From assembly GCA_031177735.1 (NCBI GenBank), contig JAPSKJ010000181.1, positions 1 to 5,314 of the forward strand: a DNA stretch of 5,314 bases, written 5' to 3'. The notes under the pieces are model-generated. The model ran no database searches. It was not told the origin of the DNA and saw nothing but the letters and a program-made list of their open reading frames with translations. Made by a program: the position numbers and the translations under genes. This DNA is from Nocardioides sp. Its GTDB lineage: Bacteria; Actinomycetota; Actinomycetes; Propionibacteriales; Nocardioidaceae. This document shows positions 1 to 5,314 of this stretch, in pieces (position 1 is the first letter of the stretch; each line of letters begins with the position of its first letter).

Positions 1-535
1 GCGCCGTCACCTCCGCCGGCGCGCTCGCGGCGTGGGTCGGGCGGCGCCCTCCCGGCCCCGCGGCTGCGGTCGCGCCGACGCGCGCGGCGTACGCCGGATC
101 CCCGCCGGCGGGGATGTCCGCGCCGAGGCGCGCCGCCCGGATCGGCGGCGACAGGCCGACCAGGTCGACCAGGTAACCGGTCGTCGCTCCGGTGAGCAGG
201 AGCAGCGCCTTCAGCTGCAGGGTCAGCGTCGGGTCCGACGCCAGCAGCACCCAGGTGGCGTCCCCCATGGTGGCCACGAGCGCGGCGACGGCGGCGCCGT
301 AGGAGACCGCGCCGCGCGCGTACAGCGCGAGCACGATGATGGCGCCCCCGCAGCCGGGCGGCATCGTCAGTGCGGCCGCCACCACGGGCCCCAGCCGCCG
401 GTGCCGGACCAGAGCGGCGTCGAGGTGCTGCCCCCACCGGTACCTTGCCCACCCGAACGGCGCGACGAGGAGGGCGACGAACACGCCCACCTGCATGAAG
501 GAGTCGGCGAGCGGCCGGAGCAGCACCTCGGTCAT
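1..535 (-). CDS. Putative manganese transporter / heavy-metal exporter-like membrane protein (partial, 3' end off window)
   Basis: Reading from the ATG at 535 the frame stays open for 178 codons to the left edge, so the C-terminal part is missing. Four hydrophobic segments are visible at about residues 12-30, 48-72, 77-99 and 106-127. Segment 2 contains PPGCGGA (59-65) and segment 3 contains MGDATW (90-95). A proline-glycine-cysteine-glycine motif followed by a GDA motif in membrane helices recalls the putative manganese transporter / 10TM heavy-metal exporter family (ArsP_2, PF11449); this is from memory, not a search. After residue about 130 the chain becomes Ala/Gly/Pro-rich and probably forms a loop between two membrane halves. 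The start is supported by GGAG at 542-545, six bases before the ATG. That GGAG abuts the stop codon of the upstream manganese catalase (TGAGGAG), which suggests cotranscription and translational coupling. Substrate and direction of transport are inferred only; another permease family is possible. Confidence 0.72.
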   Translation of the reverse strand, partial: MTEVLLRPLADSFMQVGVFVALLVAPFGWARYRWGQHLDAALVRHRRLGPVVAAALTMPPGCGGAIIVLALYARGAVSYGAAVAALVATMGDATWVLLASDPTLTLQLKALLLLTGATTGYLVDLVGLSPPIRAARLGADIPAGGDPAYAARVGATAAAGPGGRRPTHAASAPAEVTA

Positions 536-545
536 GGCCGGCTCC

Positions 546-1472
546 TCAGCTCTCGTCACCGCCGGTGAGCTTCTCCTTCGCCTTGCTCAGCAGGTTCTCC
601 GCGCCCTGGACGAAGGCGCCGCCCGCCGTCCCCGGTTTGCCGGGTCCCATGGACCCGTCGTAGGTGACGTACTGCAGCGGGTCCGGCGGGGGCGCCTGGT
701 TGATGTCGTCGGTGAGCGGCGCGCCGGGCGCGACCTCGATCTGGTGGTCGCCGATCAAGGTCGTGCCCTGCGCCCAACGGCCCTCGGCCGCCCTGCTGCC
801 CTCGGTGAAGGTGTAGAACGTGTGGCCGGGCTCGGTCTTCTCCTCGTCCGCGTGCGAGTCCTCGATCCCGTCGGTGAACCCGTCCTCGATGAGCTGCTCG
901 ATCCCGAGCAACCACTGCTGCTGGTGATAGGTGTCACGGGCGAGGTTGAACTGCAGCATGTCCTTCACGCCGGGGTCGTCGGTCATGTTGTAGACCCGCG
1001 AGGTCTGCAGGCGGCTCTGCGCCTCAGCGGCCACGTTGTGCCGGAAGTCGGCCAGCAGGTTGCCGCTGGCGGCGATGTAGCCGGTGTTCCACGGGACGCC
1101 CTGGCTGTTCGTCGGCATCGCCGACCCGCCGCTGACGATGGCGTGCTGGACGTTCTGCCCACCGAGCACCGCGGCCAGCGCCGGGTTGGCTGCGGCCGCC
1201 TGCGCCTGCGTCTCCCCGGGTGCTCCTTCGAGCAGGCGCGCCATCATCGTGCAGAGCATCTCGACGTGGCCGATCTCCTCGGTGCCGATGTCGAGGATCA
1301 TGTCCTTGTACTTGCCTGGCATGCGGCAGTTCCAGCCCTGCCACAGGTACTGCATCATCACCGTCATCTCGCCGAACTGCCCGCCGACCAGCTCTTGCAG
1401 CTTGGCCGCGAACAACGCGTCCGGGCGCTCGGGCTTGGCTTGGTACTGCAGCTGCTTGGTGTGTCGGAACAC
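546..1472 (-). CDS. Manganese catalase (non-haem, dimanganese)
   Basis: The 308-residue product should disproportionate hydrogen peroxide to water and oxygen in the cytoplasm, using a dimanganese centre in a four-helix bundle. All five expected ligands are present at almost the same numbering as in the Lactiplantibacillus plantarum enzyme: Glu35 (GGQFGEM), Glu66 and His69 (GTEEIGHVE), Glu149 (AAEAQSR) and His182 (DTYHQQQW). The family motif YTFTEGSRAAEGRWAQG follows, and the chain ends in an acidic/proline-rich stretch and a short Lys-rich helix (about 290-305). The start is the GTG at 1472, giving FRHTKQLQY as the usual N-terminus. A strong Shine-Dalgarno AAGGAGG (1478-1484) lies five bases before it. 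The frame is open upstream to 1625, but that extension is Pro/Arg/Ala-rich, unlike the family, and was rejected. The next gene is a probable metal transporter 10 bp downstream; a SARP regulator is divergent upstream. No clear promoter was found for this gene. Confidence 0.96.
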   Translation of the reverse strand: MFRHTKQLQYQAKPERPDALFAAKLQELVGGQFGEMTVMMQYLWQGWNCRMPGKYKDMILDIGTEEIGHVEMLCTMMARLLEGAPGETQAQAAAANPALAAVLGGQNVQHAIVSGGSAMPTNSQGVPWNTGYIAASGNLLADFRHNVAAEAQSRLQTSRVYNMTDDPGVKDMLQFNLARDTYHQQQWLLGIEQLIEDGFTDGIEDSHADEEKTEPGHTFYTFTEGSRAAEGRWAQGTTLIGDHQIEVAPGAPLTDDINQAPPPDPLQYVTYDGSMGPGKPGTAGGAFVQGAENLLSKAKEKLTGGDES

Positions 1473-1477
1473 GGGTG

Positions 1478-1484
1478 CCTCCTT
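1478..1484 (-). promoter_or_regulatory. Strong ribosome binding site fixing the catalase GTG start
   Basis: The minus strand reads AAGGAGG here, followed by CACCC and then GTG at 1472. The near-perfect Shine-Dalgarno match and 5-base spacing decide the start in favour of GTG at 1472 over any upstream in-frame start. Confidence 0.85.
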
Positions 1485-1604
1485 CGGTGGGGGCGCGGCT
1501 CGCCCCGTCGGGAGCCACGCTGCCGGTGCCCCGTGTCGGGGGGATGCGCCCTGGCGTGCGCTGGAGCGTCGCACCGCCGTCCCCGCGGCGTTACCGGAAA
1601 ATCG

Positions 1605-1620
1605 CGCGGGTCGGCCCGCG
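1605..1620. repeat. Inverted repeat CGCGGG-TCGG-CCCGCG in the divergent intergenic region
   Basis: A six-base-pair perfect inverted repeat with a 4-base spacer lies just upstream of the -35 box (1625-1630) of the regulator gene's promoter. Its position would suit an operator between the divergent catalase and regulator genes. Short GC palindromes are common by chance in DNA of this composition, so a function is only a possibility. Confidence 0.3.
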
Positions 1621-1624
1621 GCCA

Positions 1625-1653
1625 TTGCCGGGAGACCCGGTCCGGACTAGCGT
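1625..1653 (+). promoter_or_regulatory. Probable housekeeping-sigma promoter of the SARP gene
   Basis: TTGCCG (1625-1630) and TAGCGT (1648-1653) are separated by exactly 17 bp, matching the actinobacterial TTGACN-N17-TANNNT consensus in four of five fixed -35 bases and all fixed -10 bases. Transcription would start near 1660 and leave a leader of roughly 84 bases before the ATG at 1744. The 8-bp palindrome GTCCGGAC (1640-1647) fills the spacer directly next to the -10 box. GTCCGG recurs at 1731-1736 and 1746-1751 around the start codon. The leader carries a short T run (1656-1660) but no obvious riboswitch. Confidence 0.6.
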
Positions 1654-1743
1654 GATTTTTACTGTTCTCGGGGCGCAGGCGGCCGGCCCCGGCGTCCTCG
1701 GGTCGAGACCACGGCTCGGAACCGCATCAAGTCCGGGGTGGCG

Positions 1744-2484
1744 ATGTCCGGATCGTCGAAGGTGCATCCTCACGTGCGGGTGCTGGGCGAGTTCCAGGTG
1801 ACGTGCGACGAGGAGGTGCTCGCCGTGTCCGCGGCCGGGCAACGCGTGGTGGGCTGCCTGGCCGTGCTCCACCGTCAGCGGCCCGTGCGCCGCGCGACGA
1901 TCGCCGACCGGCTGTGGCCGGATGCGCCGCCGGCGCGCGCCGCCTCCAACCTGCGTTCCGTGCTGTGGCGGCTGCCGCGTCCGCGGGGCCGGCTGTTGGT
2001 CAAGGGCGGGTCGGCCACGATCGTGCTCCACGACGACGTCCAGGTCGATCTCTGGGAGTCCGAGGAGGTGGCGGCGGCCATCTGTGCGCGCGACGACCTC
2101 CCCGGTGAGGAGGTCGCCGGTCTCGCGTCCCTCGAGCAGGACCTGCTCCCCGACTGGGACGAGGACTGGCTCGTCATGGAGCGCGAGGCGTTCCGCCAGC
2201 TCCGGTTGCACGCGCTCGAGCACGTCGCGGCGGCCTCCTGCGACCGCGGCCGGTTCACCGACGCACTCTCGGCCGGACTCTGCGCGGTCCGCTCGGAGCC
2301 GCTGCGCGAGAGCGCGCACCGACTGGTGATCGCGGTGCACCTGGCGGAGGGCAACTTCGCCGAGGCGCTGCGTCAGTACGACGGCTACCGCCGGCTGCTC
2401 GCCCACGAGCTCGGGCTGCCGCCCTCGCCGGCGATCCGTCGGCTGGTCGCGCCGCTCCTGGGCCGACCGCTCGACCTCGGCTGA
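1744..2484 (+). CDS. SARP-family transcriptional regulator (winged helix plus BTAD domain)
   Basis: The 246-residue protein has the classical two-domain layout of small Streptomyces antibiotic regulatory proteins. Residues about 11-101 form an OmpR-like winged-helix DNA-binding domain (VRVLGEFQV start; recognition region ADRLWPDAPPARAASNLRSVLWRL). Residues about 102-238 form the bacterial transcriptional activator (TPR-like) domain, with LLPDWDEDWL (134-143), RQLRLHALEHVA, EPLRESAHRLVIAVHLAEGN (185-204) and the C-terminal HELGLPPSPAIRRL (221-234). There is no NB-ARC/ATPase or additional TPR region, so it is not an AfsR-size protein. SARPs bind direct heptamer repeats near the -35 region and activate transcription. 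ATG at 1744 is preferred because GGGG (1735-1738) lies five bases upstream; GTG at 1738 is the alternative and adds two residues. It is divergent from the Mn catalase and lies 76 bp upstream of a small membrane protein gene preceded by SARP-type repeats. No biosynthetic gene cluster is visible, so its regulon may concern stress or membrane functions; that is inference. Confidence 0.92.
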   Translation: MSGSSKVHPHVRVLGEFQVTCDEEVLAVSAAGQRVVGCLAVLHRQRPVRRATIADRLWPDAPPARAASNLRSVLWRLPRPRGRLLVKGGSATIVLHDDVQVDLWESEEVAAAICARDDLPGEEVAGLASLEQDLLPDWDEDWLVMEREAFRQLRLHALEHVAAASCDRGRFTDALSAGLCAVRSEPLRESAHRLVIAVHLAEGNFAEALRQYDGYRRLLAHELGLPPSPAIRRLVAPLLGRPLDLG

Positions 2485-2510
2485 CCGGCCGACGCCCGGG
2501 CGCACGCGAG

Positions 2511-2543
2511 CGGGACGTCGTGGTGACGCCGGGGTGACGGCGC
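2511..2543 (+). promoter_or_regulatory. Candidate SARP operator: heptamer direct repeats at 11-bp pitch
   Basis: GGTGACG occurs at 2522-2528 and again at 2533-2539, exactly 11 bp (one helical turn) apart. A degenerate copy CGGGACG (5 of 7 matches) sits a further 11 bp upstream at 2511-2517. The last copy ends 9 bp before the TAGCGT box at 2549. SARP proteins are known to bind heptamer direct repeats spaced 11 or 22 bp, with the 3' copy about 8 bp upstream of the -10 element. A SARP gene ends at 2484. The heptamer alone also occurs elsewhere in the window inside genes (for example 1797-1803), so the tandem spacing is the evidence, not the word itself. Confidence 0.5.
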
Positions 2544-2548
2544 GCTCC

Positions 2549-2554
2549 TAGCGT
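2549..2554 (+). promoter_or_regulatory. Candidate -10 box TAGCGT for a leaderless transcript
   Basis: TAGCGT fits TANNNT and equals the -10 box proposed for the regulator gene. It ends six bases before the ATG at 2561, so transcription would begin at or near the A of the start codon and give a leaderless mRNA, a frequent arrangement in actinobacteria. At the normal 17-bp distance there is no -35 match (ACGCCG at 2526-2531), as expected if an activator bound to the repeats replaces -35 contacts. No Shine-Dalgarno sequence precedes the ATG, consistent with leaderless translation. Confidence 0.5.
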
Positions 2555-2560
2555 CGCCGC

Positions 2561-2896
2561 ATGTCCGTGTCCATGCTCCCCGTGTCCATGCCGCCTGTGT
2601 CCGTGCTGCCGCTGCCTTGCCGCGGCGCCTGCTTCGGCGTCCTGCTGGGCGCACTCGTCCTGGTCGCCGTCGGCCTCGAGCAGGGCGCGCAGGCGCTTGT
2701 CTCCTGCGCGGTGCTGGTGCCCGCCCTCGCGGCGCTGTTCGCGCTGCGGGCGGCGGTGCTGCAGGTGGTGGGCCGCCGCGCCGGAGCCGCGGCACGCGGG
2801 GCCCCCACGCCGTGCGACCGGCGGATCGTCCTCCAGGAGCTCGGCCTCGCCGTGGCGGCCGCCGTGGCCGCCGTCTGGCTCAGCCTCGCCCTGTGA
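2561..2896 (+). CDS. Small hydrophobic membrane protein of unknown function
   Basis: The 111-residue product is not recognised. Codon third positions are almost all G or C, as in the real genes around it, which supports coding. The N-terminus is three tandem VSxxP pentapeptides (residues 3-17), then LPCRGAC. Hydrophobic segments lie at about 23-39, 43-63 and 94-111, with a basic linker between the second and third (RRAGAAARG, then CDRR). The third segment ends at the C-terminus, so three membrane helices are likely. Cysteines are at 20, 24, 49 and 85. The ATG at 2561 is chosen because of the -10 box six bases upstream; ATG at 2573 or 2588 would be alternatives. It lies 76 bp downstream of the SARP gene and converges with metI, whose stop is 31 bp away. 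An antisense open frame over the same bases is a shadow: its sequence is low-complexity and it would run through the metI gene. Confidence 0.68.
   Translation: MSVSMLPVSMPPVSVLPLPCRGACFGVLLGALVLVAVGLEQGAQALVSCAVLVPALAALFALRAAVLQVVGRRAGAAARGAPTPCDRRIVLQELGLAVAAAVAAVWLSLAL
2567..2611 (+). repeat. Three imperfect tandem 15-bp repeats inside the small membrane protein gene
   Basis: The units begin GTGTCCATGC, GTGTCCATGC and GTGTCCGTGC and encode VSMLP, VSMPP and VSVLP. The first two units share their first ten bases. They lie directly after the initiating ATG-TCC, which itself resembles the unit's beginning. The array length is a multiple of three, so copy-number change would keep the frame. Confidence 0.75.
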
Positions 2897-2927
2897 CGGG
2901 CCGACTCCTGCCGACCGCTGTCGACGC

Positions 2928-3587
2928 CTACCGACGCAGCGCCTTGCGCGCCAGCCTGTTGCCGGCGAACTGGCACAGCTGCACCAGCGCGATGATGATC
3001 AGCACCGCTGCCCAGGTCACCACCGGCTCGAACTGCCGGTAGCCGTAGGTGAGCGCGAAGGCGCCGAGCCCACCACCGCCCACCACGCCGGCGACGGCCG
3101 ACATGTCCACGATCGCGACGAGGGCGAAGGTGTAGCCGAGCACCAGCGGACCGAGCGCCTCCGGGAGCAGCACGGTCAGGATGGTCCGGAGCCGGCCGGC
3201 ACCCATCGCGCGGGAGGCCTCGAGCACGCCGGGGTCCACCGAGAGCAGGTTCTGCTCGACGATGCGGCTGATGCCGAACGCCGCCGCGAGCGAGAGCGCG
3301 AAGATGATCGCCCGGTTGCCGATCCCGATGCCGACGACCAGCCGCGCGAGCGGCTGGGCGGCGGCGATGAAGATGACGAACGGGATGGGACGGAAGAAGT
3401 TCACCAGCAGGTTGACCGTCACGTTGACGACCCGGTTGGGGGCGATCCCGCCGGCCCGCGTGGTGTAGAGCAGGAGGCCCAGGAGCAGGCCCCCGAGCCC
3501 ACCGATGCCGAGCGTGATGGCGACGATGAGGAGGGTCTCGAGGGTCGCCTCCCACAGCAGGGAGTCCAGCTCGACGAGGCGGTCCAT
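2928..3587 (-). CDS. metI: Methionine ABC importer permease MetI
   Basis: The 219-residue protein is the membrane-spanning subunit that forms the methionine channel as a dimer in the MetNIQ importer; the E. coli protein has a similar length (217). It has about five hydrophobic helices (near residues 17-41, 55-78, 86-110, 145-180 and 190-208). The cytoplasmic EAA coupling loop is at about 123-144 (EASRAMGAGRLRTILTVLLPEA), which docks on the MetN ATPase. The region NLLVNFFRPIPFVIFIAA (59-76) is typical of MetI. Its ATG at 3587-3585 overlaps the metN stop by one base (TGATG), indicating translational coupling; a weak AAGGA lies about nine bases upstream. It is the last gene of the operon, ending 31 bp from the convergent small membrane protein gene. 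The substrate could include D-methionine or a methionine derivative. Confidence 0.95.
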   Translation of the reverse strand: MDRLVELDSLLWEATLETLLIVAITLGIGGLGGLLLGLLLYTTRAGGIAPNRVVNVTVNLLVNFFRPIPFVIFIAAAQPLARLVVGIGIGNRAIIFALSLAAAFGISRIVEQNLLSVDPGVLEASRAMGAGRLRTILTVLLPEALGPLVLGYTFALVAIVDMSAVAGVVGGGGLGAFALTYGYRQFEPVVTWAAVLIIIALVQLCQFAGNRLARKALRR

Positions 3588-4687
3588 CAGGAGGCGTCCT
3601 TCCCGGAGGCGGTGGCCGACGTCGCCGGCGTGCTGACCTCGACCAGGGTGGCCACGTGCGCCAGCGCCTCCGCGACCGCGGTGTCGTCGCCGGTGAGGGC
3701 GAGCGTGAGGTGGCCGAAGGTGCGGCCGCGGACGTCCTCGACGCCGCCGTGGACCAGCTCGAAGGTGACCTGGCGCTCGATGAACGCCGCGAACACGTCG
3801 GCGGGTGAGGCCTGCCCGTCCCGGAAAGAGACGGTGACCATGCGGCCGGGGTGGCGGGCACGGAGCCGGTCCAGGGCGCGCGGCTGCGGGCCCTTCTCCA
3901 CCAGGGTGCTGACGAAGCGCTGGGTGGCGGGGTGTTGCGGTGTCGCGAACACGTCGTAGGTGTCGCCGAGCTCGACGACCCGACCGGCCTCCATCACGCC
4001 CACCCGGTGGGCCAGCGAGCGCACCACCTCCATCTCGTGGGTGATCAGCATGATCGTGATCCCGAGCTCCTCGTTGACCCGGCGCAGCAAGGCCAGCACC
4101 TCGGCGGTGGTCTGCGGGTCCAACGCGCTCGTCGGCTCGTCGGCCAGCAGGATCCGTGGGCTGGTGGCGAGCGCACGTGCGATGCCGACCCGCTGCTTCT
4201 GGCCGCCGGAGAGCTGCTCGACGTGCGCGTGGGCCTTGTCGGCGAGGCCGACGAAGTGCAGCAGCTCGGAGATGCGCTCGCGGTGCTGCTGCTTCGGCAC
4301 GCCGGCCACCTGGAGCGGGTAGGCGATGTTGCCCCACACCGTGCGCGAGGCGAACAGGTTGAACTGCTGGAAGATCATCCCGATGTCGCGGCGCACCTCG
4401 CGCAGGTCACGCTCGGTGAGGCGACTCACCTCGCGACCGGCGACCGTCACCGACCCGCTGGTGGGCCGGTCGAGGGCGTTGACCAGCCGCAGCAGCGTCG
4501 ACTTGCCTGCCCCGGAGTAGCCCACCACCCCAAGCACCTCGCCGGCGGCGACGTCGAGGGTCACGCCGTCCAGCGCGCGCACCGGCGCGCCCTGGCGTGA
4601 CCGGGCCGGGAAGATCCGGCTGACGTCGGTGAGCCGGATCAGCGGCTCACCGGCCGCGGTGTTCCGGGTGTCGGGGGTGGTGGGCAC
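3587..4687 (-). CDS. metN: Methionine ABC importer ATP-binding protein MetN
   Basis: The 366-residue protein hydrolyses ATP to drive methionine uptake. The nucleotide-binding motifs appear in order: Walker A GYSGAGKST (56-64), Q-loop FQQFN (106-110), signature LSGGQ (159-163), Walker B ILLADEP with catalytic Glu184 (179-185), D-loop SALD (187-190) and switch His217. The C-terminal region at about 283-350 (RMVTVSFRDG onward) fits the NIL/ACT-like domain that binds methionine and shuts transport down when the internal pool is high. The last 16 residues are a Ser/Thr/Ala-rich tail. The start is GTG at 4687; the metQ stop codon is in the same frame four codons upstream, so no earlier start exists. 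A weak AGGA precedes it. It lies 9 bp after metQ and overlaps metI by one base. Confidence 0.97.
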   Translation of the reverse strand: MPTTPDTRNTAAGEPLIRLTDVSRIFPARSRQGAPVRALDGVTLDVAAGEVLGVVGYSGAGKSTLLRLVNALDRPTSGSVTVAGREVSRLTERDLREVRRDIGMIFQQFNLFASRTVWGNIAYPLQVAGVPKQQHRERISELLHFVGLADKAHAHVEQLSGGQKQRVGIARALATSPRILLADEPTSALDPQTTAEVLALLRRVNEELGITIMLITHEMEVVRSLAHRVGVMEAGRVVELGDTYDVFATPQHPATQRFVSTLVEKGPQPRALDRLRARHPGRMVTVSFRDGQASPADVFAAFIERQVTFELVHGGVEDVRGRTFGHLTLALTGDDTAVAEALAHVATLVEVSTPATSATASGKDAS

Positions 4688-4696
4688 GGTCCTGCG

Positions 4697-5314
4697 TCAG
4701 CCCTTCTGCGCGCGGGTGTCGGACTCGACCTTCTCCAGCGACTCCTGCAGGTCCTCCACGGGGGTGTCGAGCATGACCGCGGTGCCGCCGGAGACCTCGA
4801 CGACGCCCTCCTGGACCGCCTCGGTCTGCTGGTAGATCTCGACCAGCTTGCGGTAGGTCGGGTTGTCGACGTCGTCGGCGCGCACGGCGAAGATGTTGGC
4901 GTACGGCAGCGCGTTCGGGTCGCTCGGGTCGTCCTGGGCGAGCGCGTCGTCGAAGTTGAGACCCGCCCGCTCCACGAAGTCGTTGTTGACCACGGCACCG
5001 GCGAGGTCGTCCAGCGACGTGGCGGTGAGCGCGGCGTCGAGCGCCTCGACCTGGACGCGGGAGGCGGCGGTGTCGACGTCGGCGAGGTCGGAGAAGATCG
5101 TGCCGCCGGACTTGAGCGTGATCAGGCCGGCCGACTGCAGCAGCAGGAGGGCGCGGGCCTGGTTGCTGGCGTCGTTCGGCACGGCCACGGTGGCGCCGTC
5201 GGGGATCTCCTCGACCGAGGAGTACTTCTTGGAGTGCAGGCCCAGCGGGTAGATCGCGGTGGCGCCGATCGGCTGCAGGTCGTCACCGCTGGCGACGTTG
5301 TAGTCGGCCAGGAA
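4697..5314 (-). CDS. metQ: Methionine-binding lipoprotein MetQ (partial, N-terminal part off window)
   Basis: The frame is open from the right edge to the TGA at 4699-4697 and gives 205 residues, so the signal peptide, lipobox cysteine and first part of lobe 1 are missing. NlpA/MetQ-family landmarks are clear: IYPLGLHSKK (21-30 of the visible part), VAVPNDASNQARALLLLQSAGLI (43-65, split as VAVPNDASN and the following leucine-rich helix), an AVVNN stretch (107-111) that corresponds to the ligand-contacting AVIN region in E. coli MetQ, and PYANIFAVR (137-145). The C-terminal extension after VSGGTAV (about 25 residues, acidic then AQKG) is longer than in E. coli. The lipoprotein should capture methionine outside the membrane and deliver it to MetI. 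It is the first visible gene of the metQ-metN-metI operon; any promoter or SAM-related leader lies outside the window. Confidence 0.95.
   Translation of the reverse strand, partial: FLADYNVASGDDLQPIGATAIYPLGLHSKKYSSVEEIPDGATVAVPNDASNQARALLLLQSAGLITLKSGGTIFSDLADVDTAASRVQVEALDAALTATSLDDLAGAVVNNDFVERAGLNFDDALAQDDPSDPNALPYANIFAVRADDVDNPTYRKLVEIYQQTEAVQEGVVEVSGGTAVMLDTPVEDLQESLEKVESDTRAQKG

Noticed and set aside
1473..1625. N-terminal extension of the Mn catalase (about 51 extra codons)
   Set aside because: The extension is Arg/Pro/Ala-rich low-complexity sequence, the family begins at FRHTKQLQY, and a strong AAGGAGG sits five bases before the GTG at 1472.
336..1655. Long plus-strand open frame over the catalase and transporter genes
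   Set aside because: It is antisense to a confidently identified catalase, has no recognisable domain, and arises from the GC-rich codon bias of the opposite strand.
1797..1803. A further GGTGACG heptamer near the start of the SARP gene as an autoregulatory site
   Set aside because: There is no second copy 11 or 22 bp away and no -10 box at the proper distance; it encodes the QVT residues of the conserved LGEFQVT stretch and is best taken as chance.
1591..2505. Minus-strand open frame of 304 codons across the SARP gene
   Set aside because: It is Arg/His/Gly-rich without domain features and lies antisense to a clear SARP protein.
2897..2927. Possible bidirectional terminator between the convergent genes
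   Set aside because: No stem of useful length and no T run are visible in the 31-bp gap.
2548..3861. Minus-strand open frame of 437 codons covering the small membrane protein and metI
   Set aside because: It lies in another frame of the metI/metN region, with Arg/Pro/Ser-rich low-complexity sequence; metI and metN are certain, so it is a shadow.
2697..3959. Plus-strand open frame of 420 codons
   Set aside because: It is a highly charged, repetitive-looking antisense translation of metI/metN with no supporting motif.
2928..4337. Fusion protein reading from within metN into metI
   Set aside because: Only its last 219 codons (from ATG at 3587) resemble MetI; the upstream part is the wrong frame of metN. 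The TGATG overlap gives a normal metI start.

Overview
The window is very GC-rich with strong third-position GC, uses several GTG starts, and carries a SARP/BTAD regulator, an actinobacterial-type manganese catalase and a metQ-metN-metI gene order. Together these point to a chromosomal region of a high-GC actinobacterium. Genus cannot be fixed; a Nocardioides-like or related soil actinobacterium would fit. There are no rRNA or tRNA genes, insertion sequences, CRISPR arrays or phage genes that I can see.

Left part (1-1472, minus strand): a manganese catalase with all five metal ligands is followed 10 bp later by the first 178 codons of a multi-membrane-span protein with a PPGCGGA motif. That protein resembles the putative manganese transporter / 10TM heavy-metal exporter family (ArsP_2) and runs off the window's left edge. 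Its Shine-Dalgarno overlaps the catalase stop (TGAGGAG), so the pair looks like one transcript that couples a Mn enzyme to possible Mn handling.

Middle (1473-2896): a divergent intergenic region carries a good plus-strand promoter (TTGCCG-N17-TAGCGT) for a stand-alone 246-residue SARP-family regulator. Downstream of it is a 76-bp gap with heptamers GGTGACG repeated at an 11-bp pitch, placed just upstream of a second TAGCGT -10 box that lies 6 nt before the ATG of a 111-residue membrane protein of no recognised family. Repeats, pitch and distance to the -10 match the known layout of SARP operators, which makes the small gene the best candidate target of the neighbouring regulator. This is the most interesting feature of the window.

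Right part (2928-5314, minus strand): a methionine ABC importer operon in the order metQ (partial, enters from the right edge), metN (with a C-terminal NIL sensor domain) and metI. Spacing is tight: 9 bp between metQ and metN, and a one-base TGATG overlap between metN and metI. The operon's promoter and any leader riboswitch lie outside the window. The small membrane protein gene and metI converge with only 31 bp between them, and no convincing terminator hairpin is visible there.
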